DNA of 64,000 nucleotides. Source: Candidatus Paraluminiphilus aquimaris. Lineage in GTDB: Bacteria; Pseudomonadota; Gammaproteobacteria; Pseudomonadales; Halieaceae. A program made the position numbers and the translations under genes. Position 1 is the first letter of the stretch. Each line of letters starts with the position of its first letter. The notes below the pieces were generated by a model that searched no databases, was not told the origin of the DNA, and saw only the letters and a program-made list of their open reading frames with translations. Positions 42,068 to 52,158 of the stretch are shown here, piece after piece. The DNA lies in contig NZ_CP036501.1 in NCBI RefSeq assembly GCF_026230195.1, positions 1,922,001-1,986,000 of the forward strand, read 5' to 3'.

Positions 42068-42508
42068 CTAACTCTTCTCCAATAAATCCATCGCCGCATT
42101 CGCAAGCGCGTCAGCGCGCTCATTCTCAGCATGACCTGCATGACCCTTCACCCAGCGCCACTCCACCTGATGATGACTGCATTGCGCATCGAGCATCTGC
42201 CAAAGGTCTTGGTTTTTCACGGGCTTCTTCGCGGCAGTGCGCCAGCCATTCGCCTTCCAGTTTTTAATCCACTTCGTAATGCCGTCTTTGACGTAAGTTG
42301 AATCCGTTGTTAGGACAACAAGGCAAGGCTCGCTCAGCGCCTGCAGCGCACTTATGGCTGCAAGGAGTTCCATTCTATTGTTTGTGGTCTCTGGCTCCGA
42401 GCCGTTTAATTCACGCTCGTGGTCTCCAAATCGCAGGATGACGCCCCAGCCACCTGGACCGGGATTGCCGCGGCATCCGCCGTCTGTGAACGCTTCGACA
42501 GATTTCAT
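42068..42508 (-). CDS. rnhA: Ribonuclease HI
   Basis: 146 residues. Catalytic acids appear as Asp9 in [16 protein letters not shown], Glu in NRMELLAAI, Asp in [14 protein letters not shown] and the C-terminal Asp in [11 protein letters not shown]. The [14 protein letters not shown] basic protrusion that holds RNA-DNA hybrids is present. It cuts RNA in hybrids, including R-loops and primers. It overlaps the methyltransferase-like gene by 4 bases (ATGA) and is followed one base later by dnaQ. Confidence 0.96.
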   Translation of the reverse strand: MKSVEAFTDGGCRGNPGPGGWGVILRFGDHERELNGSEPETTNNRMELLAAISALQALSEPCLVVLTTDSTYVKDGITKWIKNWKANGWRTAAKKPVKNQDLWQMLDAQCSHHQVEWRWVKGHAGHAENERADALANAAMDLLEKS

Positions 42509-43302
42509 TTGGTCGGTTCGTTACGCGGGTGAGTCTCTGCCCCCACCGCTGGGCGCGATACGGGAATTGGGACAAGCTTCGGTCTGGCTTTTTGTCGGTG
42601 AAGGCCCTTTATACCTGCCCCAACCTGCTTGCGCGCATGGAGAACGAATGCGCCACCCATGGGTACCTGATGATCAACCAGCCAATCATCAAAACGCGCC
42701 ATCCAGCGAAAGAGTCGCCCACGTCCAACGGGGCGTACAATCAGCTTGTGCTTCGGCTTAGCGGCCTGAAAATTCAAGAGTGATAACCAATCGAGTAGTT
42801 TAGGAATCCTTTCTAGCTTCAACCCACGCCATTTCGAGGGGAATACGAACCGGTTTATTAGCCATCCCAAACCAAAAACACTCTCGGGATTAAAGCCCAC
42901 AATAATTAAATTACCGTTTGGGACAAGCACACGATGTACTTCCCTCAACGCCTGATGGGGCTCCTCGCAAACTTCAAACCCATGGAAGACAACGACCGTA
43001 TCGATGGACTCCGTATCAAACGGTAGGCTTTCGTCGAAAGAGATAACGGTCTGGGCCCCTCCTACTCGGGCGCCATCAGGTGTGGCTATGAGCTTTGTCT
43101 GAGAATGAGCAAGCTCCTCTACAGACACAGTCGGTGGCACGCCTAAAAATAACGTGTGATACCCAAAAAGCCGCTCAAGCTGATTGCCCAACTCGCGGGT
43201 AATTTGATGATGCAGCCGTCTTCCCACTGGCGTTTTCTCATACCATTGGGCGAGGTGATCCTTTGTGCTGAGGCGCGCTTGCGATGTGGTTTGCTTTCCC
43301 AT
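42505..43302 (-). CDS. Methyltransferase-like protein (YafS type)
   Basis: 265 residues, homologous to E. coli YafS in the conserved gloB-yafS-rnhA-dnaQ locus. The second half of a class I SAM fold is visible: [47 protein letters not shown]. The usual glycine-rich SAM motif (GxGxG) is missing; its place reads LFLGVPPTV. The same lack occurs in E. coli YafS, so this may be a non-catalytic or divergent member. The C-terminal 30 residues are basic and Pro-rich. Confidence 0.82.
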   Translation of the reverse strand: MGKQTTSQARLSTKDHLAQWYEKTPVGRRLHHQITRELGNQLERLFGYHTLFLGVPPTVSVEELAHSQTKLIATPDGARVGGAQTVISFDESLPFDTESIDTVVVFHGFEVCEEPHQALREVHRVLVPNGNLIIVGFNPESVFGLGWLINRFVFPSKWRGLKLERIPKLLDWLSLLNFQAAKPKHKLIVRPVGRGRLFRWMARFDDWLVDHQVPMGGAFVLHARKQVGAGIKGLHRQKARPKLVPIPVSRPAVGAETHPRNEPTK

Positions 43303-43364
43303 GACACAAGGGTATCTTTTCCCACAGCGAGTGCAAACACCTTGTAACGATCGAGAGCCGATTT

Positions 43365-44126
43365 ATGAATATTGTACCGATACCTGCCTTCTCCGATAAC
43401 TACATCTGGATGCTGGAACAGGACGGACGTGCCGCCGTGGTTGACCCCGGAGATGCTCAGCCTGTCCTGAGCACGCTCGCGTCAATGGGGTTAGCGCTCG
43501 ATACCATCATCATTACACATCATCACTTCGATCATACGGGGGGAGTAACTGCACTGAAATCCGAAACCAACTGCAGAGTAATCGGCCCTGACAACCCCAA
43601 GATTCAAGGTGTCGATCAAGTGCTGAGCGAGGGACATTCGGTAAGCGTCCTGGGTTACGCATTTGAGATTCTCGAAGTGCCGGGACACACGCTCGATCAC
43701 ATTGCACTCTACTGTCGCCGTGAATCCGTCTTATTTTGTGGCGATACATTGTTTGTTGGTGGTTGCGGGCGCGTTTTTGAAGGCACTTTCCCCATGATGC
43801 AGGCGTCCTTGGCAAAACTCGCGGCGCTACCGGGCGATACAGCGGTCTACTGCACACACGAATACACCCTCGCAAACCTCGCTTTTGCGCAAAAGGTTGA
43901 CCCGCATAATGAAAAGCTTGCCGCACACGTTGCTGAGTGCGAGGGCAAACGCGCGCAGGGCGTGCCTACAGTCCCCTCGACCATTCAAAATGAACTGGAA
44001 ATTAATCCCTTTTTACGCTGGAACGCTTCGGCAATTATCGCGCAACTCAAGCATCAAGGCCGGCACAGGGGTGACTCCCCCGCTGATGTTTTCGGAGCTG
44101 TTCGTGGTTGGAAGGATGAAGGCTAA
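43365..44126 (+). CDS. gloB: Hydroxyacylglutathione hydrolase (glyoxalase II)
   Basis: 253 residues. The N-terminus is MNIVPIPAFSDNYIWML. The binuclear metal motif is THHHFDHTGG, followed by VPGHTLDHIALYC, LFCGDTLFVGGCGR and CTHEYTLANLAFA. The C-terminal glutathione-binding helices end with NPFLRW and VFGAVRGWKD. It hydrolyses S-lactoylglutathione to D-lactate in methylglyoxal detoxification. It is divergent from the YafS-like gene, as in E. coli. Confidence 0.96.
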   Translation: MNIVPIPAFSDNYIWMLEQDGRAAVVDPGDAQPVLSTLASMGLALDTIIITHHHFDHTGGVTALKSETNCRVIGPDNPKIQGVDQVLSEGHSVSVLGYAFEILEVPGHTLDHIALYCRRESVLFCGDTLFVGGCGRVFEGTFPMMQASLAKLAALPGDTAVYCTHEYTLANLAFAQKVDPHNEKLAAHVAECEGKRAQGVPTVPSTIQNELEINPFLRWNASAIIAQLKHQGRHRGDSPADVFGAVRGWKDEG

Positions 44127-44284
44127 GCCTTGGGGCTAAAACGTCTCAATCGCAACGATTCTTTAGTGCTTGAGGGCACTACACGTTAGTTTTATACCGC
44201 TTGCGCTCGCCACCGTCGTTATGCGTCAGTGCCAGTATTAGAGCCTAATAGCCCGCCCGGTAGTATTAACGTCCTAAGAACCGT

Positions 44285-47200
44285 TTAGAGCCCCACTTCT
44301 ACCAAGGCAGCCACTCTTGGGAAATACAGTGCCGTTCTCGTGGCGATAACGGTGTGTCCTTTAGATTCATCATATTCGGCCATGAGTTCGCGATACTTTT
44401 CTAGTTGGCTTTGATACTTCGTCAATTCCCGTTTGGTGAAGTCGGCTATGGGCTCATCTTGGTGCGGTTGACTCGACTTGTAGTCAACAATCCACCTAAT
44501 CCCCGACGAGCGATCAATAAACGTTCGATCAATAATGAGCTCCCGCTGCGTCTCACGATGCCACAGCGAAAGCTCACTGTGCGCGTCGACCTGCTCACTC
44601 GATATGAGCCAGCGACCCGTCTCGTCTGACAGCAGTGTATTGAGGTCCTTCTCGATATTAAGCAGGTGACCTTCTCGCACGCGCGCGGGCACCCCGGCGT
44701 TCACAAGCTGAAATCGAACGGCAGACAGAATATTGGGCGGGCAGACTTCAGGGGTTTCAGAATAGTGGCACAAAAGCTCTATCCCTCGGTGGAGTGCAAT
44801 GCCATAACGTCGAGAATTGAGGTTGCTACTGCCGAGATTGCTTTCCTGCCCTGCAAAAGCAGGCGCTTTCACTAAGCCTTGCGACTCAGACGGGAGGTCT
44901 CGCAACCGCCTGAACATCATTACTGACGTATTCGGTCCTTCTGTCTTGGTTTGATGCGGCTCGGAAACAGGCTCGTACACCGTATCTTTTGCGGCGTCGC
45001 AAAAAGTCGACCAAAAAGACGATGTCTTTGACGGTGGCCAAACCTTATCGGATTTTTGCGTGGCCGTAATCGTGCACGACAACTTGGCGCGCGTAACACC
45101 CACGTAGAAGAGCCGGATTACCTCCTGGCGTTCTTGCGCTTTGTTAAGAAAGCCAAGGTAGTCGTAGACGGAGTCTGACTGATTCGACTCTGGCTTTGCA
45201 GCAATCATGAGCCCTTTATTTCCATCACGATACCAACGCAGTAGGGGTGAATCGTTCGACCGTCCTGTTTTCGCAGCCCCCACAATGAAGACATGATCAA
45301 ACTCCAGCCCTTTACTTTTGTGCAGCGTCATTAGTTCAACGCGCGCAGTTGCCGACTCGGCCTTTGAATAGCCTCGGTCAAACCAGTCGGTCAAGGGTGT
45401 TATGTCTAAACGGTTCGAAGACAGCTCCTGTCGACGAATCTCGCCAAGCAGTGCGTTTACATCCAACATCTCCCCCGCTGAGTAAGCCCGGTTTCCACCG
45501 AGTCGTATCCAGGTCTGCTCGACCCACAGCGTCAGGTCGAGTCGATCACGCTTTGATTCAGCCCACGCAAGTGTGTTCAACGCATACAGAAGGCGGTGAC
45601 ATCCATCATCGGACAGGCCAGAGCCACCCGCGCTTATCACATCGATAAGCTCAAGCACCGACGCGTCGTCTAGCAAAGGGGCGAGATAACCAATATCCCT
45701 TAGCGTCACGCCAATCATCGGTGTTCGCAAAAGAGCGATAAAGGCAATTTTATCTGCCGGATTGGCTAACCACCGTGCGACGGATATCAGATCAGCAACC
45801 GCTGATCGTTCACTGTAGGGCGTTAAATCTGAGCCAATAATATCGACGTCAGCGTGAACCAACGCCTCACTAATTGGGGTAATCGCTGCACGACTTCTGC
45901 CTAGCACCGCAATAGTCGCATCCGGGTCTTGCGCCTGTAGGCGTTTAATTTCATCAGCGACAAACAGTGCCTCTCGTTGAGGATCGTCTGGAAAAACGCG
46001 CACGGCAACGGATTGGCCGGGCACACTGGGATTAACGGCATGCGCCTCAGTGAGTGGAACCACACCGAGACGCGGATCTCCGTTCTCGGGAATTAACGCC
46101 TTAAATTGGCGATTCACCCATGAGACAACACTCTCTTGTGTTCTGAAGTTTTGTGTCAGCGCCCGCGCCCGAAGTTGGACCCCGGCAATCCCCTGCTCCT
46201 GCGCCCTTAAAAACAGTCCAACGTCTGCGTAACGAAAGCCATAAATACTTTGCATCGCATCGCCAACAATAAATAGGGTTCGGGGAGACTGAGGATTTAT
46301 AAAGTTGTATTCGGACCATCCACGACACAGCTTCTCAAGCAGCTGAAATTGTGTCAGAGACGTATCCTGAAACTCGTCAACCAAAATGTGCTGTATCTGA
46401 TAGTCCAAGCGCAATGCGAGATCTGTCGGCTCAGATTCGTCCCCCAGCGCCGCATCAGCGGCCATGGCCATGTGGGTATGATCGACCATACCGTGTGATT
46501 GGAATACAGCGAGCAACTGTGCTGCAAGCACGGGCAACACCCGCGACAACCGGAGAACGCCCTGCCATTCTTCCGAAGCCAAGCTCAATGTCGGTAACGC
46601 GGCGATTTCTTTGAGCATCTCGATGCAGTCATCGTTATCGTTGAGCTCTGCAACTAAATCAATGGCCTGTTGCTTAACCTGGGAATCAACCTTCGCCCTG
46701 AAACCCCAGTTTTTATCGAAAGTTTTCCGGGGCGCACCCTGCTGTGTTAGCACAAAGCTCACAAACCACTTCCAATGTCCAAGTGACGTGAGCTGGGGGG
46801 TCAGATGGAGCGCGTCACCGTCAAACGTTCTCGCTTTCGCTTCCTCCAGCGAACCATCCGCTATGGAGGATGCCACTCTCTGCTTTGCCTCGTTTGCAGC
46901 ATCTGTAACCGAGCGCAACCAGTGCCCGGGTAGCGCAGCTATAGCCGTTGCCAATCGTCCTGAGACTATGCGTTCAAGGGTCTTAAGCGCGAGCTGAGCC
47001 GCGGCCTTTGGGTCTTCGTGTTGACCCAGAGCGGAGAGCCAATCGCCTCTCTGACTCAACAAAGCCACCAGCAGATCACTGCATCGTTGCCAGTTGTTAT
47101 CCATCAGAAGTAGGAGTTCTCGCAGTGCGACGCCTCGGTCTGAATCCTCGCCGATCAGACCGTAAAGATCATCGACCGCCTCAGCATATAGCCGTGAGGC

Positions 47201-47620
47201 ATCATCGGCTATCAGCGCTCCGCCACCGAGCCCGCTTGTGACCGGCATAGATCGATTCAATTGGGCCGATAAGCCATCTATCGTTCTTATATTGAGTCGC
47301 TCAGCACCGAGTGACCAACCCATACGCTCAGCATTATGCAGCGCGTTTTTAGCCAGCTCCATGCTCAGCGCCTCATGCGCGGACGCTGCACCCTCGCCGC
47401 GCGCTGCTCTCTCGAGCGTATCGAGAACCCGGCTCCGCATTTCAGCAGCGGCTTTGCGTGTAAACGTAATGGCAAGAATCTGCTCTGGGCGCTCAACTCG
47501 AGACAGTAAAGCGAGAATCCTTTGAGTTAAAAGACTCGTCTTACCTGAGCCTGCGGGTGCCGTGACACAGAAGCTCTGATCGACCGACAGCACTTCTCTT
47601 CGAATCGCTTGATCAGTCAC
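44285..47620 (-). CDS. AddA-like UvrD-family helicase/nuclease
   Basis: 1111 residues from GTG 47620. Superfamily 1A helicase motifs are in order: Walker A APAGSGKT (21-28), ITFTRKAAAEM, ILVDEFQDTSLTQFQLL, FIVGDAMQSIYGFR, ALTQNFRTQESV, MTLHKSKGLEFD and LFYVGVTRA. The C-terminus carries a PD-(D/E)xK nuclease with RWIVDYKSSQPH. This is the AddA/RecB-like layout, paired with the AddB-like gene upstream (8-base overlap). The pair should resect double-strand breaks and load RecA. I call it AddA-like because the partner is AddB-like rather than RecC. Confidence 0.88.
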   Translation of the reverse strand: MTDQAIRREVLSVDQSFCVTAPAGSGKTSLLTQRILALLSRVERPEQILAITFTRKAAAEMRSRVLDTLERAARGEGAASAHEALSMELAKNALHNAERMGWSLGAERLNIRTIDGLSAQLNRSMPVTSGLGGGALIADDASRLYAEAVDDLYGLIGEDSDRGVALRELLLLMDNNWQRCSDLLVALLSQRGDWLSALGQHEDPKAAAQLALKTLERIVSGRLATAIAALPGHWLRSVTDAANEAKQRVASSIADGSLEEAKARTFDGDALHLTPQLTSLGHWKWFVSFVLTQQGAPRKTFDKNWGFRAKVDSQVKQQAIDLVAELNDNDDCIEMLKEIAALPTLSLASEEWQGVLRLSRVLPVLAAQLLAVFQSHGMVDHTHMAMAADAALGDESEPTDLALRLDYQIQHILVDEFQDTSLTQFQLLEKLCRGWSEYNFINPQSPRTLFIVGDAMQSIYGFRYADVGLFLRAQEQGIAGVQLRARALTQNFRTQESVVSWVNRQFKALIPENGDPRLGVVPLTEAHAVNPSVPGQSVAVRVFPDDPQREALFVADEIKRLQAQDPDATIAVLGRSRAAITPISEALVHADVDIIGSDLTPYSERSAVADLISVARWLANPADKIAFIALLRTPMIGVTLRDIGYLAPLLDDASVLELIDVISAGGSGLSDDGCHRLLYALNTLAWAESKRDRLDLTLWVEQTWIRLGGNRAYSAGEMLDVNALLGEIRRQELSSNRLDITPLTDWFDRGYSKAESATARVELMTLHKSKGLEFDHVFIVGAAKTGRSNDSPLLRWYRDGNKGLMIAAKPESNQSDSVYDYLGFLNKAQERQEVIRLFYVGVTRAKLSCTITATQKSDKVWPPSKTSSFWSTFCDAAKDTVYEPVSEPHQTKTEGPNTSVMMFRRLRDLPSESQGLVKAPAFAGQESNLGSSNLNSRRYGIALHRGIELLCHYSETPEVCPPNILSAVRFQLVNAGVPARVREGHLLNIEKDLNTLLSDETGRWLISSEQVDAHSELSLWHRETQRELIIDRTFIDRSSGIRWIVDYKSSQPHQDEPIADFTKRELTKYQSQLEKYRELMAEYDESKGHTVIATRTALYFPRVAALVEVGL

Positions 47621-50264
47621 CCGATGCCCCTTCTATATCACCTGCTCCATCTTCGACAATTGAGCTGATTTTAGCTCTACAAATCGACGCAAAATCGCAA
47701 TACCGACAAGCTTTGGCTGAAGGCGTCGCTCTCGCATCGCCCGCAATGAAATCAGCCACCAATCGATCGAGCTCGATCCGCCATTGCTCTCTAAGCTGAG
47801 CCCAAGAAAGGTTAGCCTTTTCCTCGAGTTCCCTGCGAGATGATTGATCGCTCCTACCAACGCCGATCTCCGTGCCGAGGGGCCGGTAACCCGCTTTTTC
47901 ATCGGTGACCGACGCTATGGCTACAGCGACAACATCATCGATGACCTCGCTATAGCAGGGTAACTGCGGTGCTTTTATGGGGTTATCGGTCCAGTCCCTC
48001 AGGGTGTTTGTAGCCTTAGATTTGTAGTCAATGACAAGCCTGCCTCCGTCAGACAACTCATCAACACGATCGACTTTGAACGACAGCGTGAGTCCCTGTG
48101 ATTGCCATTCGTAACTCGTTTCACGCTCGATCACCTCAAAGGGAATCTCACGTTTTCTCTCTATTTCCACCCAATTAGCAACGCTGGTTTGCAGCCTCTT
48201 TCGTTCAAGGTCAATTACATTAAGACCAACCCGATCGCGGGTTGATGCACGGATATTGGTAATCGCCCTATCAACTGCACGACTTACCACGGCGGTTTGC
48301 TCGCTCAGGGCAATGCTTAATAGCTTTTCTGAGTTACTCAGCTCGTCAAACGTATGGAAAAGTGCCGAGTGCAGCAGTGCACCCCGCTCCGCGGCAGATA
48401 ACCCCGTTTGCGCTTCGCGCAAGGAGGATATATCCAGTCGGTGCTTTAAGTGCGCTTTGAGCGGGCATAGCGCTTGGTCCTCAAGGAGTCCCACTCCCCC
48501 GGTTTGGGGCACGGGTGTCGCGACCTCAAAGCCCCTGTCATCCAATATCTCTTCAAGCGTGCCCCGTGAAGCAATGTTAAGCGATGACTGCATCTGGGGC
48601 ATTGGTGTTGGCGCGGCGCAAAACCGACTAGGCAGCGCCTCAAGTCCGTCGATCATCCGGGTGAATGACAGTAACGTTGGCGCACGCTCGTTAAGCCGTC
48701 CAAGCAAACGTCGAGCTATCACCTCCGGCTCACTCTCAAATACGGATCGAATGTTGTAGTCATGGCAGATTTGCCAAGGTATTAAACTCAGCGCCTGCGG
48801 TGCCGGCGGAAGCGACTCCGTTACGGCACCAACCACCCTACACACTTGGAATGAAAGACCGAAGGTGTCACGCAGAAACATGACCTGCAGTGGCGACGCC
48901 TCTGTTTGCGGTTGAAAGATACGCTGCGCTAGTGAGTAATTCAGTTTTTCCACGAATCTGAATAACGCAACAGGCCCGTGATCAAGCGGATTAACCTCTA
49001 TTTCATCAAGTAGGTCTGAAAACAGCTCGTATTGCTGATATTCCACTGAATCGAGACCTGCCGCACCTGGCCAGCCTGCGCGTGTCGTAAGGGTTATCAG
49101 TACCTCGCGCCAATCATCAACCGTATTTCTCGCGGTATTGAGTCTCTCCACACGTGCCCAATTGAGCCCCTCAGCCAAACCCGATTGAGGCGCCACTTGC
49201 GTAAGTTGCGCCAGCACCTGCTGAAGTGAAAATTGTCGCTCCTCAGTTGAAAACAACCCACGGATAACCGTCGCTTTATCGGCTAGTCGATTCCAACGAA
49301 AAAAAGGTGACCGTATCAGTGCTAACACATCTTCTCGTGAGAGAGACCGGGTAACCAGCCGTAGCAATAGAAGTAGGTCCCGATACATGGGCGTTTTTGC
49401 GAGCTCAACACCTCTACTGAAGTTCACGGGCAGCTGGGTAAAGGACTGCCCCTCCACCTCAAATTCATGCCTCAGAAACTGCTCTAGTTCCGCTCGGTCG
49501 CGATGGTAATCGACCAATACAATAACAGCGGACAGACCCTTGTCGTATTGGGCCTTGCCCCATTGAGCCGCGGCCGCTAATTCATCAGGCCGTGTGTCAA
49601 AGACGTGCGTCTCAAGTGTCTCGAGTAGCGGCTGCGAGTGGTGCCAAGTTGCGCAGGAAAAGCAACGTTTGAGAACAGCTGACAGCGCAGGCCCCGGGGC
49701 CTCTTCTGACAAGAACAAAACCTCTCCGGCGTTTTTCGGCGCTTGTTGAGCGATGATCTCGTAGGTGTCCTCAAGAAGTAGCCAGCCCTCTCGCCTCAAT
49801 TTTGCATCAAGTGAATCGAGCCAGCTCAAGAAGTTCTGTGTATCGATTTCCGATTCAAAATAACGTCGATTTGCCTCATGAGCCACCGACACAGTATAGG
49901 TCTTCAAAGCTGTACGACATCGTGCAGCCAATTCGGCCGCAGCGTCTGATCGTAAAAGGCTGAAGGACTGCGTTGTTATAGCGTGGTCGTCTATGACCCG
50001 GCGCCAAAGCTCGCTCGCCTCTGCGCTAGATAGGAGCCTCCGCGGGTCGCTATTGCTCTCTTCAACACGACTCCACGTGTCAATGAGCCAAGCCTCGAGT
50101 GACAGTATCGCGGGCTTCTCGATGACAGTCGCACCCTCATTGGCGACCTGTTGTGTCAGCTGACGAGCGAGTCGCTGCGTAGCTGTCATCACCACGCCAC
50201 CACGAGCCAAGATCGCTAAAATAGCCTCGGTAGAAGGAAGGTTTGTTTCAGCTGGAAGCGTCAT
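47613..50264 (-). CDS. AddB-like PD-(D/E)xK nuclease with Fe-S staple
   Basis: 883 residues from ATG 50264. The N-terminal half resembles inactivated helicase domains of AddB-type proteins, with no intact Walker A. The C-terminal nuclease has RLVIDYKSKAT and four cysteines, Cys600 and then Cys853, Cys856 and Cys862 (CRYCDFASIC). They fit the iron-sulfur staple of AddB and Cas4-type nucleases. This family is often annotated only as a probable DNA repair protein next to AddA-like helicases in beta- and gammaproteobacteria. It should process the complementary strand at breaks. Confidence 0.85.
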   Translation of the reverse strand: MTLPAETNLPSTEAILAILARGGVVMTATQRLARQLTQQVANEGATVIEKPAILSLEAWLIDTWSRVEESNSDPRRLLSSAEASELWRRVIDDHAITTQSFSLLRSDAAAELAARCRTALKTYTVSVAHEANRRYFESEIDTQNFLSWLDSLDAKLRREGWLLLEDTYEIIAQQAPKNAGEVLFLSEEAPGPALSAVLKRCFSCATWHHSQPLLETLETHVFDTRPDELAAAAQWGKAQYDKGLSAVIVLVDYHRDRAELEQFLRHEFEVEGQSFTQLPVNFSRGVELAKTPMYRDLLLLLRLVTRSLSREDVLALIRSPFFRWNRLADKATVIRGLFSTEERQFSLQQVLAQLTQVAPQSGLAEGLNWARVERLNTARNTVDDWREVLITLTTRAGWPGAAGLDSVEYQQYELFSDLLDEIEVNPLDHGPVALFRFVEKLNYSLAQRIFQPQTEASPLQVMFLRDTFGLSFQVCRVVGAVTESLPPAPQALSLIPWQICHDYNIRSVFESEPEVIARRLLGRLNERAPTLLSFTRMIDGLEALPSRFCAAPTPMPQMQSSLNIASRGTLEEILDDRGFEVATPVPQTGGVGLLEDQALCPLKAHLKHRLDISSLREAQTGLSAAERGALLHSALFHTFDELSNSEKLLSIALSEQTAVVSRAVDRAITNIRASTRDRVGLNVIDLERKRLQTSVANWVEIERKREIPFEVIERETSYEWQSQGLTLSFKVDRVDELSDGGRLVIDYKSKATNTLRDWTDNPIKAPQLPCYSEVIDDVVAVAIASVTDEKAGYRPLGTEIGVGRSDQSSRRELEEKANLSWAQLREQWRIELDRLVADFIAGDARATPSAKACRYCDFASICRAKISSIVEDGAGDIEGASGD

Positions 50265-50290
50265 AGTGTTCTTATACAGCAACCCACGAG

Positions 50291-50304
50291 GCGAATAAAT
50301 TCGC
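50291..50304. repeat. Inverted repeat in the addB-like/DAHP synthase intergenic region
   Basis: GCGAAT (50291-50296) and ATTCGC (50299-50304) separated by AA form a perfect palindrome-like site in a divergent promoter region. It does not match a TyrR box. It could be an operator for either gene. Chance occurrence is possible at this length. Confidence 0.3.
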
Positions 50305-50384
50305 TTTAAATCCCGAGAGTGCTGTGACTACAGAATTTGTACGGGTTATCCTCCGCGCTCTTTTTTTAAACACTATAGTGAGTC

Positions 50385-51455
50385 ATGACCCAAGCATCCG
50401 TACACAACGTCAACGTAGCATCGCAAACAACTCTCATAGCGCCCAGCGCGCTGAGAGCATCAGTGCCTGTCGATGAAGCTACCTTTGATTTTGTCAGTAG
50501 TTCGCGAGCCACCATAAGCAATATCCTTGACCGAGAGGACCATCGGCTGATTGTCGTGGTTGGGCCTTGCTCGATCCACGACCGAGATGCCGCAATTGAC
50601 TACGCTACACGACTGAAGTCGCTAGCCGCTGAGCTGAGCGATACGCTCTATATTGTGATGCGGGTCTATTTCGAGAAGCCGAGAACCACAACGGGATGGA
50701 AAGGTTTGATCAATGATCCCCACCTCGATGACTCCTTTGATATCGAGGAAGGTCTGAAGATTGGTAGAACGCTTCTTCGGGACCTACTGGCAATGGGGCT
50801 ACCCACCGCGACAGAGGCTCTTGACCCGATAACACCTCAGTACTTACAAGATCTTATTTCCTGGTCTGCCATTGGCGCACGCACTACCGAATCACAAACG
50901 CATCGTGAAATGGCTAGCGGGCTCTCGTCTGCAGTGGGTTTCAAGAACGGTACCGACGGAAGTTTAGATGTTGCCATCAATGCCTTGAAATCAGTAAAGC
51001 ATCCTCACCGCTTTCTCGGTATCAATTCTGAAGGGGTCGTGTCTATTTTTGAGACCAAAGGGAATCCCTATGGACACGTGGTATTGCGGGGAGGCAGCAA
51101 CGGACCAAATTATGACAGTGTGAACATCGCCAAGTGCGAACATGCTTTGGCCTCCGCAGAGCTACCTCAAAACATCATGGTGGACTGCAGCCACGCAAAC
51201 TCTAGCAAAGACCACAATGTCCAGCCGCTCGTTGCGCGCGATATTGCCAATCAAATCGTCAAGGGCAACAAATCCATCGTGGGACTCATGCTCGAGAGTC
51301 ACTTGCGTGAAGGGCGCCAAGCGATCCCGGGAGACTTGAATGATCTTGAGTATGGCGTATCGGTGACCGATGCCTGTATTAACTGGGCAGACACACAAGC
51401 CTCCCTGCGGGAGCTCGCAGACGCTGTCCGCGACGCGTTACCGCAAAGGACGTAG
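50385..51455 (+). CDS. 3-deoxy-7-phosphoheptulonate (DAHP) synthase, class I alpha
   Basis: 356 residues like AroF/AroG/AroH. VVGPCSIHD, MRVYFEKPRTTTGWKG, TEALDPITPQY, IGARTTESQTHREMASGLS, GFKNGTDG, DCSHANSSK and SIVGLMLESHL line the PEP, metal and erythrose-4-phosphate sites. It starts the shikimate pathway. The feedback amino acid (Tyr, Phe or Trp) cannot be told, so no symbol is given. A TATAGT hexamer only 6 bases before the ATG is noticeable, but a -35 partner is lacking. It is convergent with nfuA. Confidence 0.94.
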   Translation: MTQASVHNVNVASQTTLIAPSALRASVPVDEATFDFVSSSRATISNILDREDHRLIVVVGPCSIHDRDAAIDYATRLKSLAAELSDTLYIVMRVYFEKPRTTTGWKGLINDPHLDDSFDIEEGLKIGRTLLRDLLAMGLPTATEALDPITPQYLQDLISWSAIGARTTESQTHREMASGLSSAVGFKNGTDGSLDVAINALKSVKHPHRFLGINSEGVVSIFETKGNPYGHVVLRGGSNGPNYDSVNIAKCEHALASAELPQNIMVDCSHANSSKDHNVQPLVARDIANQIVKGNKSIVGLMLESHLREGRQAIPGDLNDLEYGVSVTDACINWADTQASLRELADAVRDALPQRT

Positions 51456-51469
51456 AAGGGTCGCTTCTC

Positions 51470-52045
51470 TCAATAAAAAGCGTTTGTCCGGTCGGTGTGG
51501 TCCGTCATGTCACGAACACCCGCCAGCTCAGGGATCTGCTCAATTAATGTTTTCTCGACCCCGTCTTTAAGTGTAACGCTTACGGCACTGCACCCCTGAC
51601 AACCGCCACCAAACTGCAAAATAGCGACCTGCTCGTCTGTGACTTCGACCAGTGAGACATCACCTCCGTGGGCAGCCAGCGATGGATTAACCTCGTTGTA
51701 AAGAACGTAATTGATACGATCTTCAATCGTGCTATCCGCATCAACACGTGGCATTTTTGCGTTCGGTGCCTTGATCGTGAGCTGTCCGCCCATTCGGTCC
51801 TTCGCGTAGTCCACTACTGCGTCTTCTAGGAAAGGGATGCTTCGCTCTTCGATCCATGCCGTGAACAGCTCGTAATCCTCTGAAACGTCACTGGCCTGCA
51901 TATCGCCTTCGCGACAATAAGCTATGCAAGTCTCCGCTCGGGGGGTGCCGGGGTTGTTGATGAAAACTCTTACACCCAGCGCGTCGGCCTGCTTTCCCAG
52001 CAGCTCTTTAAGATACTCTCGCGCCGATTCCGTTATTGTCACCAT
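51470..52045 (-). CDS. nfuA: Fe-S biogenesis protein NfuA
   Basis: 191 residues. ATG 52045 is preferred because GGGAG lies 6 bases before it, whereas ATG 52051 touches that site. A degenerate A-type carrier domain ([13 protein letters not shown]...[10 protein letters not shown]) is fused to a C-terminal Nfu domain with the cluster-binding CxxC in [19 protein letters not shown]. It delivers [4Fe-4S] clusters under oxidative stress or iron shortage. Likely clients in this window are ETF-QO and the AddB-like nuclease, which is inference. Confidence 0.95.
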   Translation of the reverse strand: MVTITESAREYLKELLGKQADALGVRVFINNPGTPRAETCIAYCREGDMQASDVSEDYELFTAWIEERSIPFLEDAVVDYAKDRMGGQLTIKAPNAKMPRVDADSTIEDRINYVLYNEVNPSLAAHGGDVSLVEVTDEQVAILQFGGGCQGCSAVSVTLKDGVEKTLIEQIPELAGVRDMTDHTDRTNAFY

Positions 52046-52158
52046 AGCCATCTCCCGTTTGACGCACCAAGATTACCAGATGCGCTCGCCTTTGTAGTAT
52101 CACCTTGCGTTTATCCTAGCCGTATTTAGAATAAATCCGCGATTTTCAGGGATATAAA

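Noticed and set aside
48256-48759. 167-codon Ser-rich plus-strand frame inside the addB-like gene
   Set aside because: Shadow of the nuclease domain codons; no ribosome site or motif.
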